Assembly (NCBI GenBank): GCA_900544575.1
Contig: UQVO01000025.1
Coordinates: 1-8,699, forward strand
Origin: an uncultured Eubacteriales bacterium
GTDB taxonomy: Bacteria; Bacillota; Clostridia; Christensenellales; CAG-917
Direction of reading: 5' to 3'
Length of the DNA: 8,699 bases
Part shown: piece by piece, positions 1 to 5,158 of the stretch
How positions within the stretch are numbered: the first letter of the stretch is position 1
How the letters are laid out: the number at the start of each line of letters is the position of its first letter
Notes under the pieces: generated by a model
What the model was told of the DNA's origin: nothing
Database searches by the model: none
The model's input: only the letters and a program-made list of their open reading frames with translations
Translations under genes and position numbers: made by a program

Positions 1-43
1 GGGAAACCCGCAGGAAGGGGGTTCAATATTCATTATTCAAGAG
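1..43 (+). repeat. Left arm of flanking inverted repeat, part A
   Basis: These 43 bases match the reverse complement of 8624-8666 at 42 of 43 positions; the only difference is T at 22 against C. The match starts at the first base of the window, so the repeat probably continues beyond it. It is followed after an interruption by part B (115-143). No gene overlaps it. It looks like a dispersed intergenic repeat; its origin and function are unknown. Confidence 0.85.
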
Positions 44-50
44 AGAGGGG

Positions 51-114
51 AGGAAAGCCCGAATTCGGGGTCCCCAATAAATCACCGCAGGCGATTTATT
101 GGGGCATCAGGAAG
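51..114. mobile_element. Candidate 64-bp hairpin insertion interrupting the left repeat
   Basis: The right repeat copy runs directly from part A through GAGGGG into part B. In the left copy the same junction is split by 64 bases, with GAGGGG on both sides (45-50 and 115-120), as a 6-bp target duplication would look. The insert carries a perfect 12-bp hairpin: arm 72-83 pairs with 93-104 around a 9-base loop. CGGGG-T precedes CCCC at 66-75. It encodes nothing and contains no transposase, so if it is mobile it would be moved in trans. A deletion in the right copy is the alternative explanation. Confidence 0.5.
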
Positions 115-143
115 GAGGGGGCACAACACTCCCTTGTCAGAGA
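115..143 (+). repeat. Left arm of flanking inverted repeat, part B
   Basis: These 29 bases match the reverse complement of 8596-8623 with one extra G and one T/C difference. The core GCACAACACTCCC is identical apart from the G run beside it. Beyond 143 the two copies diverge, which marks the inner boundary of the shared repeat. Confidence 0.8.
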
Positions 144-155
144 ACGAAATAAAAT

Positions 156-195
156 CGGGGCCCCCACCGAGAAATCTTTGATTTTTCGGTGGGGC
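156..195. repeat. Hairpin unit 2 (constant frame, variable arms)
   Basis: The unit starts CGGGGC-CCCC and ends GGGGC. Arm 162-176 pairs with 180-194 over 15 bp, with one G-T wobble at 171/185 and a TTT loop. Beyond the CCCC/GGGG ends, its arm sequence (ACCGAGAAATC) is unrelated to those of the hairpins at 72-104 and 208-240. There is no adjacent T-run on the plus strand. It is intergenic and its function is unknown. Confidence 0.8.
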
Positions 196-201
196 TTAAA
201 C

Positions 202-241
202 CGGGGTCCCCATAAAACGGATGCTGTCCGTTTTATGGGGC
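202..241. repeat. Hairpin unit 3, next to the aminotransferase 3' end
   Basis: The unit starts CGGGGT-CCCC and ends GGGGC. Arm 208-221 pairs perfectly with 227-240 (14 bp) around the loop TGCTG. On the minus strand it lies about 32 bases past the aminotransferase stop codon, so it could act in 3' end formation. However, no U-tract follows it in that direction, so it is not a canonical intrinsic terminator. It shares the constant ends of the other two units, not their arms. Confidence 0.8.
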
Positions 242-272
242 AATTTTTCGGGGTATAATCTCGCCGTATAAT

Positions 273-1460
273 TTACTTGGTGTACGAGTCCATCAGTGCG
301 CGGAAGGCGGGCAGGGAGCGCCGTATCATATCGTGGCTGACGCAGTAAGAGATGCGCACATAGCCGGGTGCGCCGAAGCTGTCGCCGGGGACGATGAGCA
401 GCCCGAGGTTTTTGGCGCGGTCCGCAAAGGCGTTGGCGTCGGGTTCGGGGGATTTGACAAAGAGATAGAATGCGCCGTCGGGGTGCACGCATTCGAAGCC
501 CATTTCCGTGAGTGCGCCGTAAATGAGGTCACGGTTTTTGCGGTAGGCTTCAATGTCGGGGCGCGCGCCCGTGCAGGCGGCGATTATGCGCTGGAACATA
601 CTCGGCGCACAGACGTATCCGAGCGCTCTGCCCGCGCCGCATACGGCGGCGTACACTCCTTCTCCCTCCGTCATCCGCGGCGAAACCGCGATGTAGCCTA
701 TGCGCTCGCCCGGCATAGAGAGGGATTTTGAGAAGCTGTAACACACGATTGTGTCGGGGTAAAGGTTCATAAGATAGGGCACTTCGATGTCGTCGTACAC
801 GAGCTCGCGGTAGGGCTCGTCCGCAATCAGCGCTATGTGCGTGCCGTATTCCGCGGACTTTGCGGAGAGCAGGGCGGCGATGCGTTCGAGAGTCGCGCGG
901 GAGTACACCGTGCCCGAAGGATTGTTGGGGGAATTGACGATGATGCCCTTTGTGCGCGGATTTATCGCCTTTTCGAGCGCCGCGAGGTCGGGCGCGAAAG
1001 TCTTTTCGTCGAAGGGGACGACGACGGGAGTGCCGCCTGCCGCTTTGACGAACACCGAATATTCCGGGAAGAAGGGAGCGAGCAACACGAATTCGTCCCC
1101 GTCCTCGCGCAGAGCGGTGAGGGTGATGGTCAGGGACGCCGCCGCGCCGCAGGTCATATATATCGCGTCGGGGGACACGCCCGCGCCGAAACGCGCGTTG
1201 ATGTCGTCCGCGACGGCTTTGCGTACTGCCGCGTCACCCTGGGCGGAAGTGTAGCCGTGCAGGACGGTGTTGTCGGGAAGAGCGAGCAACTTTTCCGCCG
1301 CCTCTTTCACGCAGTCGGGGGCGGGCACGTTGGGATTGCCAAGCGAAAAGTCGTACACTTTGTCCGCGCCGACCTCTGCGGCTCTCTTTTTGCCGAATTC
1401 GAAAAGCTCGCGGATGACGGAGCGGTGGCTGCCAAGCTCGTACATAGTCTTGTTGAACAT
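273..1460 (-). CDS. PLP-dependent class I/II aminotransferase (aspartate/aromatic type)
   Basis: The predicted protein is 395 aa, a usual length for fold-type I aminotransferases of the AspC/aromatic group. These cytoplasmic enzymes move an amino group between an amino acid and a 2-oxoacid. Visible landmarks are the N-terminal substrate segment FSLGNPNVPAP (38-48), the PNNPSGT motif (178-184), ADEPY (213-217) with the pyridine-binding Asp214 and Tyr217, the Schiff-base Lys245 in SFSKS, Arg253, and the carboxylate-binding Arg369 in YVRISY. The frame stays open upstream to 1712, but the ATG at 1460 is preferred. It has GAGG five bases upstream, and the family's usual N-terminus begins about there; a longer start would also run into the sirtuin gene. 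It is divergent from the sirtuin. The true substrate cannot be read from sequence: aspartate, aromatic amino acids or alanine are all possible. Confidence 0.93.
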   Translation of the reverse strand: MFNKTMYELGSHRSVIRELFEFGKKRAAEVGADKVYDFSLGNPNVPAPDCVKEAAEKLLALPDNTVLHGYTSAQGDAAVRKAVADDINARFGAGVSPDAIYMTCGAAASLTITLTALREDGDEFVLLAPFFPEYSVFVKAAGGTPVVVPFDEKTFAPDLAALEKAINPRTKGIIVNSPNNPSGTVYSRATLERIAALLSAKSAEYGTHIALIADEPYRELVYDDIEVPYLMNLYPDTIVCYSFSKSLSMPGERIGYIAVSPRMTEGEGVYAAVCGAGRALGYVCAPSMFQRIIAACTGARPDIEAYRKNRDLIYGALTEMGFECVHPDGAFYLFVKSPEPDANAFADRAKNLGLLIVPGDSFGAPGYVRISYCVSHDMIRRSLPAFRALMDSYTK

Positions 1461-1535
1461 ATCGACCTCGATTGTGAATTTCCGTCCGCCGCTGTGCGGG
1501 AGGCGGAAATCCGTCGGATTTTTTACGGTGGTTTT

Positions 1536-1563
1536 ATTATAACGCTTTTTTGCTTTTGCACAA
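1536..1563 (-). promoter_or_regulatory. Probable sigma-A promoter of the aminotransferase gene
   Basis: On the minus strand, TTGTGC (1563-1558), 16 bases, then a perfect TATAAT (1541-1536). Transcription would begin near 1529, giving a leader of about 70 bases before the ATG at 1460. The -10 box is strong and the -35 box is partial. Confidence 0.6.
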
Positions 1564-1586
1564 ACTGTTTTCGCGCTCTGCGGGTG

Positions 1587-1592
1587 TATAAT
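1587..1592 (+). promoter_or_regulatory. Possible -10 box of the sirtuin gene
   Basis: A perfect TATAAT lies 16 bases before the sirtuin ATG, but the correctly spaced -35 position (about 1564-1569) is a poor match. If used, the leader would be only about 10 bases and would start inside or next to the ribosome binding site GAGAGGTG (1597-1604). The match may be chance, with the real promoter further upstream. Confidence 0.35.
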
Positions 1593-1608
1593 TCGGGAGA
1601 GGTGAAAT

Positions 1609-2352
1609 ATGGGCTGTTCCGAAGACGACATCATCAGGCTCGGCAGGGTCATCGGCGACGCGGAGCGCATAGTGCTTTTCACGGGCGCGGGGTTTTCCGT
1701 CCCCAGCGGCATACCCGATTTCCGAAGCGCGGGAGGGGTGTATTCGGGGAAGTTTGCGGGCTACGGCGCGGAATATATGCTGTCGCGCGAGTGCCTTGCG
1801 CTCCACCCTGAGCTGTTTTTCGACTTTTACAGAAGCAAGATGCTGTATCCCGATGCCAAGCCGAATGACGCGCATCTCTTTTTCGCGGAACTCGAAAAGC
1901 AGGGCAGACTGCTTTCCGTCGTCACCCAGAACATCGACGGACTGCATCAGGCGGCGGGTTCGCGGCGGGTGTGGGAACTGCACGGAAGCGTGAAGCGCAA
2001 CAGGTGCGTAAAATGCGGCAGGCGCTACGGGGAGGAATTCATACTCTCGTCGGAGGGCGTGCCGAAGTGCACGGAATGCGGCGGTACGGTGCGCCCGTGC
2101 GTCGTGCTTTACGGAGAGAGCCTGGACGCGGATGTGCTCGACGGCGCGGTGAAAGACATAGGGCGCGCCGACGTGCTGATAATCGCGGGCACTTCGCTTG
2201 CGGTTTATCCCGCGGCGGCCCTCCCCGACTGTTTCAACGGGAAAGAGCTCGTGCTCATCAACAAGAGCGCAACCGCCCGCGACGCCATCGCGACCCTTGC
2301 CGTATACGACGACATCGTGAAAGTGGTGCACCGCCTGCAACAAATAAAATAG
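1609..2352 (+). CDS. cobB: Sir2-family NAD-dependent protein deacylase (sirtuin)
   Basis: The predicted protein is 247 aa, typical of single-domain bacterial sirtuins, which remove acyl groups from lysines using NAD+ and release nicotinamide and O-acyl-ADP-ribose. Visible motifs are the NAD-binding GAGFSVPSGIPDFRS (26-40), TQNID (106-110), catalytic His125 in LHGSV, four zinc-binding cysteines (133, 136, 154, 157), LYGE (167-170), GTSLAVYPAA (194-203) and the ribose-contacting INK (217-219). All core residues are present. The YxxR pair that marks desuccinylases such as E. coli CobB is not seen: the equivalent stretch reads EYMLSRE. I therefore expect mainly deacetylase activity, as in the Thermotoga-type enzymes. 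The start is fixed by GAGAGGTG four bases upstream. It is monocistronic, divergent from the aminotransferase and convergent with glmS. The symbol is the generic bacterial name and does not imply orthology to E. coli cobB. Confidence 0.95.
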   Translation: MGCSEDDIIRLGRVIGDAERIVLFTGAGFSVPSGIPDFRSAGGVYSGKFAGYGAEYMLSRECLALHPELFFDFYRSKMLYPDAKPNDAHLFFAELEKQGRLLSVVTQNIDGLHQAAGSRRVWELHGSVKRNRCVKCGRRYGEEFILSSEGVPKCTECGGTVRPCVVLYGESLDADVLDGAVKDIGRADVLIIAGTSLAVYPAAALPDCFNGKELVLINKSATARDAIATLAVYDDIVKVVHRLQQIK

Positions 2353-2374
2353 CAAAAGCGGTGTTTTATAATGT

Positions 2375-2402
2375 CAAAACGCGGCGTAAACGCCGCGTTT
2401 TG
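2375..2402. terminator. Bidirectional intrinsic terminator between sirtuin and glmS
   Basis: A perfect 12-bp stem, CAAAACGCGGCG (2375-2386) with CGCCGCGTTTTG (2391-2402), has a TAAA loop. A-runs and T-runs are built into the stem ends, so it can act in both directions between two convergent genes. A second copy of the left arm lies at the sirtuin stop codon (2349-2361) and can compete for the right arm. Confidence 0.85.
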
Positions 2403-2403
2403 C

Positions 2404-2417
2404 TATGTTCGAACATA
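2404..2417. other. Perfect 14-bp palindrome TATGTTCGAACATA
   Basis: A perfect dyad immediately follows the terminator and is itself followed by TTTTT on the plus strand. It could be a weak second hairpin terminator (TCGA tetraloop) or a protein-binding site. The half-sites GTTCG/CGAAC are in the opposite order from a Gram-positive LexA box. Confidence 0.5.
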
Positions 2418-2481
2418 TTTTTCTCCGCGCGGGAGCGTATGGGCGCCGCGGAAAGTCCGTGCTTTTCCCGGCGGGAAAGGG

Positions 2482-4215
2482 CTAAATCACCGTCACGCTC
2501 TTTGCGAGATTTCTGGGCTTGTCTGGGTCGCGCCCCAACAGCAGGGCGGATTCCAGCGCGAGTTTTTGCAAGGGGATGACCGCAAGCGCGGGCATAAGCA
2601 GACACTCTTCCGTGCGGGGCAGGGCGACGGTGACGTTTGCGCCTATGTCGCCCGCGGCGGAGAGCGCGTAGACGCGGGTGCCGCGGGAGCGGAGTTCGCT
2701 CACGGCGGCACGCATTCTCGGAGCGTCCGCCGCATCCGTCAGCACCGCAACCGCCGCGCTCGACGTGTCGGCAAGCGCTATCGCGCCGTGTTTGAGTTCG
2801 CCCGCGGTGTATGCGTCCGCGCTCCGCCACGTAATTTCCTTGAATTTCAGCGCGCCTTCACGCGCCGTAATCGAGTCCGTCCCTTTGCCTATGAAAAAGA
2901 GTTTGGAGGCACGGCAGCATTCCGTAAAGACGGGCAGCGAGAGGGCGTCGCGGCATTTTGCGGCGAGGTCTTCCGCGCTTTCGCGTTCGCCTCCCGACCC
3001 CTCCGCCGCCTTCGCGAGCAGCCAGAGCGCGAGCAGCTGACAGCAATACGATTTGGTCGCCGCCACCGCGACTTCCGCACCCGCCCGCAGCAGAAAACAT
3101 CCGTCCGCCTGCAAAGCGGCGGTGCTGCCTTCCACGTTCGTCACGGCAAAGGTATATGCGCCCTTTTTCCTGCACACTTCCATTGCGCGCAGGGTATCCG
3201 CGGTTTCGCCGCTCTGGGTGACGAAGATGCAAAAAGTGTTGCCGTCCGTAAACGTCGGGTCTTCCACCTCGCCCGCGGGAAGCGCGCGGCAAGGTATGCC
3301 CGCGAGCCGTTCCAGCACTTCGCAGCCGTACAGGCAGGCGTGATACGCCGTCCCGCAGCCCGTGAGCAGAATGTTTTTGGAATTGACAAGGCGGGATAAG
3401 ACTTTTTCCCTGTCGCGGAAGCCGCATTCGAAGGAACGGAGTGTGGCAAGCAGCGCGTCGGGGATTTCCTCTATCTCGTCGCGCATATGGCATTCGCTCT
3501 TTTTGACTATGCGCACGGAGAGGGGAAGGCTTTCGGGGTGGTCGTCGCGTCCGCCGTCCGCCGTGAACACGCTTATGCCGTCGGGGGAGAGCACGGCGCA
3601 TTCGCCGTCTTTGAGCACGGTCACGCGCCCGACGTAAGGCGCGAGCGCGAGCATATCGCTGGACGCGAAGCTCTCTCCGTTCCCTTCCGCGACGACGAGC
3701 GCCGCGCCGCGGCGGTAGGCGTATATGCGGCTGTCGTTCTCGCACACGGCGAGCACGGTCATTGCGCCTTCGGTACGGGCGGCGACTTTGAACAGCCTTT
3801 CCCGCATATCGCCTTCTTCCAGCGCCAGCATATGCGCGATGAGCTCGCTGTCCGTCTGGGAGGCGAGAGGGATGCCCCTGCCCGTGAGCTCTGCGCGCAG
3901 TTCGTCGTGGTTTTCTATGACGCCGTTGTGTACGATGGCGATTTTCCCGTCGAACGACAGGTGGGGATGTGCGTTTTCGGCGCACGGAGCGCCGTGAGTC
4001 GCCCACCGCGTGTGCCCTATGCCCGTATGCGCTTTGGAGCGCGGAATTATGGATGACAGCGTTGCGACCCTTCCGCCGCATTTGTAAATTTTCAGTTTGC
4101 CGTCCGCCAGCGCGACTCCCGCGCTGTCATAGCCGCGGTATTCCAGCGCCTGAAGCCCGTCTAGCAGCACTTTTTTCGCGCGCCTGAACCCCGTATATCC
4201 CACAATCCCGCACAT
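2482..4215 (-). CDS. glmS: Glutamine--fructose-6-phosphate aminotransferase (isomerizing)
   Basis: GlmS makes glucosamine-6-phosphate from fructose-6-phosphate and glutamine, the first step to UDP-GlcNAc and peptidoglycan, in the cytoplasm. The protein is 577 aa, a little shorter than the usual 600-610. The start MCGIVGY puts catalytic Cys2 at the mature N-terminus. The glutaminase domain (about 2-215) shows GHTRWATHG (67-75), HNGVIEN (96-102) and TDSE (121-124). SIS domain 1 carries TGCGTAYHA (285-293), TQSGETADT (333-341) and ATKSY (386-390). SIS domain 2 carries GKGTDS (443-448), EGALKFKE (453-460) and ELKHG (473-477). The C-terminus is the diagnostic NLAKSVTVI. The linker reads DEIEEIP (246-252), where most homologues have KEI-EQP. 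The ATG at 4215 is chosen because AGGAGGT lies four bases upstream; an ATG at 4242 lacks this. It is divergent from the HTH-cupin gene. Confidence 0.98.
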   Translation of the reverse strand: MCGIVGYTGFRRAKKVLLDGLQALEYRGYDSAGVALADGKLKIYKCGGRVATLSSIIPRSKAHTGIGHTRWATHGAPCAENAHPHLSFDGKIAIVHNGVIENHDELRAELTGRGIPLASQTDSELIAHMLALEEGDMRERLFKVAARTEGAMTVLAVCENDSRIYAYRRGAALVVAEGNGESFASSDMLALAPYVGRVTVLKDGECAVLSPDGISVFTADGGRDDHPESLPLSVRIVKKSECHMRDEIEEIPDALLATLRSFECGFRDREKVLSRLVNSKNILLTGCGTAYHACLYGCEVLERLAGIPCRALPAGEVEDPTFTDGNTFCIFVTQSGETADTLRAMEVCRKKGAYTFAVTNVEGSTAALQADGCFLLRAGAEVAVAATKSYCCQLLALWLLAKAAEGSGGERESAEDLAAKCRDALSLPVFTECCRASKLFFIGKGTDSITAREGALKFKEITWRSADAYTAGELKHGAIALADTSSAAVAVLTDAADAPRMRAAVSELRSRGTRVYALSAAGDIGANVTVALPRTEECLLMPALAVIPLQKLALESALLLGRDPDKPRNLAKSVTVI

Positions 4216-4247
4216 ATTTACCTCCTGCGTCCGATACGACAATATAT

Positions 4248-4272
4248 GAAAAATGCGGGTTTTGCGCCCCGC
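4248..4272 (-). promoter_or_regulatory. Small hairpin with U-run in the glmS leader region
   Basis: On the minus strand, GCGGG (4272-4268) pairs with CCCGC (4259-4255) across an 8-base loop, followed by ATTTTT. It lies about 35-55 bases before the glmS ATG. It resembles a weak attenuator, but the stem is only 5 bp and no convincing glmS promoter upstream of it was found. Confidence 0.25.
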
Positions 4273-4317
4273 GCCGCCGAAATCGGGTGTCGTTCGGGGC
4301 GGTATTTTGCAATGGGA

Positions 4318-4346
4318 TTGACTAACGGCGCGGGATTTGGTAATAT
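4318..4346 (+). promoter_or_regulatory. Sigma-A promoter of the HTH-cupin regulator
   Basis: TTGACT (4318-4323), 17 bases, TAATAT (4341-4346): five of six and four to five of six consensus bases with ideal spacing. The predicted start is near 4353, giving a leader of about 50 bases to the ATG at 4404. Confidence 0.75.
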
Positions 4347-4403
4347 TATTTGGAAAATTTTTGTATTCCGTGCGTCCGCGTGGCGCGCGTGCAAGGAGAT
4401 AAT

Positions 4404-4982
4404 ATGTCTGATTCCAACACCAGAGAAATCGCCGAAAGGCTCAAAGGTCTGCGCGAGATGATGGAAATATCCACCGCCGAAATGGCAGAGGCGGCGGGCG
4501 TGGACGAAAAAACTTATCTCGAATACGAGGAAGGCGGGAAGGATTTTTCCGTCACTTTCCTGTATAACTGCGCGGGGCGCTTCGGCGTGGACGTGACCGC
4601 GCTGCTCACGGGGCACACCCCCACGCTGTCCTCGTACAGCATTGTCCGCGCGGGGCAGGGCGTCCTCACGGAACGCAGACATTCGTTCAGCTATCAGCAC
4701 TTGGCGCAGAATTTCCGCGGCAGAACCGCGGAGCCGTTCTACGTCACCGCGCCTTACGTCAAAGGGTCGGAGGACAAGCCCATCCCTCTCTCGTCCCACA
4801 AGGGGCAGGAGATGGATTATATTCTCTCCGGGCAGCTGATGGTCAACATCAACGGCAACGTCGACGTGCTGAACGAGGGCGACACCGTCTATTACGACAG
4901 CGGCCAGCCCCACGGTATGATAGCGGTGGGCGGCAAGCAGTGCGTGTTCCTTGCGGTGGTGCTCAAACCCGAAGAGAAATGA
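4404..4982 (+). CDS. XRE-type HTH transcriptional regulator with C-terminal cupin
   Basis: The predicted protein is 192 aa. An N-terminal helix-turn-helix (about 8-70) shows the Cro/C1 pattern IAERLKGLREMMEISTAEMA, followed by VDEKTYLEYEEG, the recognition-helix and turn region. A C-terminal cupin barrel (about 120-188) has motif 1 around SHKGQE (131-136) to G143 and motif 2 from EGD (158-160) to PHG (169-171). His132, Glu136 and His170 could bind a metal. Such regulators sense a small molecule in the cupin and control nearby genes, often their own; the ligand is unknown here. The start is set by AAGGAGAT three bases upstream of the ATG. From memory, close relatives in Clostridia often sit beside acyl-CoA synthetase genes. 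Here the next gene on the strand is a GH31 glycosidase. Confidence 0.9.
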   Translation: MSDSNTREIAERLKGLREMMEISTAEMAEAAGVDEKTYLEYEEGGKDFSVTFLYNCAGRFGVDVTALLTGHTPTLSSYSIVRAGQGVLTERRHSFSYQHLAQNFRGRTAEPFYVTAPYVKGSEDKPIPLSSHKGQEMDYILSGQLMVNINGNVDVLNEGDTVYYDSGQPHGMIAVGGKQCVFLAVVLKPEEK

Positions 4983-5023
4983 CCCCGACGCGGACTGACG
5001 CGGACGGGCGGTAACGGGACATA

Positions 5024-5100
5024 AAAAAAGAAAGGCGCGAGCGGCAAGCCACTTATTCGCAACGTTCAAGCCTTGCGGCGAACAATAACCTTTCTTATTT
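5024..5100 (+). other. Structured intergenic inverted repeat, possible terminator or leader RNA
   Basis: AAGAAAGG (5028-5035) pairs with CCTTTCTT (5089-5096). After one A-A mismatch the stem extends through AAA (5024-5026) and TTT (5098-5100). Inside are two mutually exclusive helices: GCAAG (5044-5048) with CTTGC (5072-5076), or CGCAA (5058-5062) with TTGCG (5073-5077). The outer stem ends in a T-rich arm, so it may terminate the regulator transcript. The ribosome binding site of the next gene lies about 45 bases further on. It matches no riboswitch class that I recognise. Confidence 0.45.
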
Positions 5101-5111
5101 GTGTTATACAA

Positions 5112-5144
5112 ATTTTCGGGCGGAAAGTCAAACGATTTTCGCCC
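5112..5144 (+). promoter_or_regulatory. Hairpin or operator-like repeat just before the GH31 ribosome binding site
   Basis: GGGCGGAAA (5118-5126) pairs with TTTTCGCCC (5136-5144) over 9 bp with one G-T wobble and a 9-base loop. The stem ends two bases before AAGGAG (5147-5152). The same stretch holds two direct ATTTTCG copies (5112-5118 and 5135-5141), 23 bases apart. It could control access to the ribosome binding site or be an operator; the neighbouring HTH-cupin protein is an obvious candidate ligand sensor. Confidence 0.45.
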
Positions 5145-5158
5145 ATAAGGAGCGGGTT

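Noticed and set aside
66..241. CRISPR array
   Set aside because: The units are palindromes with variable arms and irregular spacing (starts 90 and 46 bases apart), not identical repeats with unique spacers, and no cas gene is present.
66..241. Integron attC sites
   Set aside because: Fixed ends with variable stems are suggestive, but I see no attC core sites (GTTRRRY/RYYYAAC), no integrase and no cassette genes between the units.
67..253. G-quadruplex from the many GGGG runs
   Set aside because: The runs are too far apart and each is better explained as a hairpin arm paired with CCCC.
1461..1712. Longer start for the aminotransferase at 1712
   Set aside because: It would overlap the sirtuin gene, lacks a good ribosome binding site and adds 84 residues with no family similarity.
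837..1811. Long open frame on the plus strand across the aminotransferase
   Set aside because: It lies antisense to a clear gene, has no family motifs and is Arg/Gly-rich as expected from GC-rich reverse frames.
2404..2417. LexA (SOS) box
   Set aside because: The Gram-positive box is CGAAC-4-GTTCG. Here the half-sites are reversed and abutting, and no SOS gene is adjacent.
2371..3399. Long open frame on the plus strand opposite glmS
   Set aside because: It is antisense to glmS, its start falls within the terminator region, and the translation is low-complexity and Arg/Ala-rich.
4216..4403. glmS ribozyme
   Set aside because: No conserved ribozyme core is recognisable by eye, and the space is largely taken up by the divergent promoter of the HTH-cupin gene.
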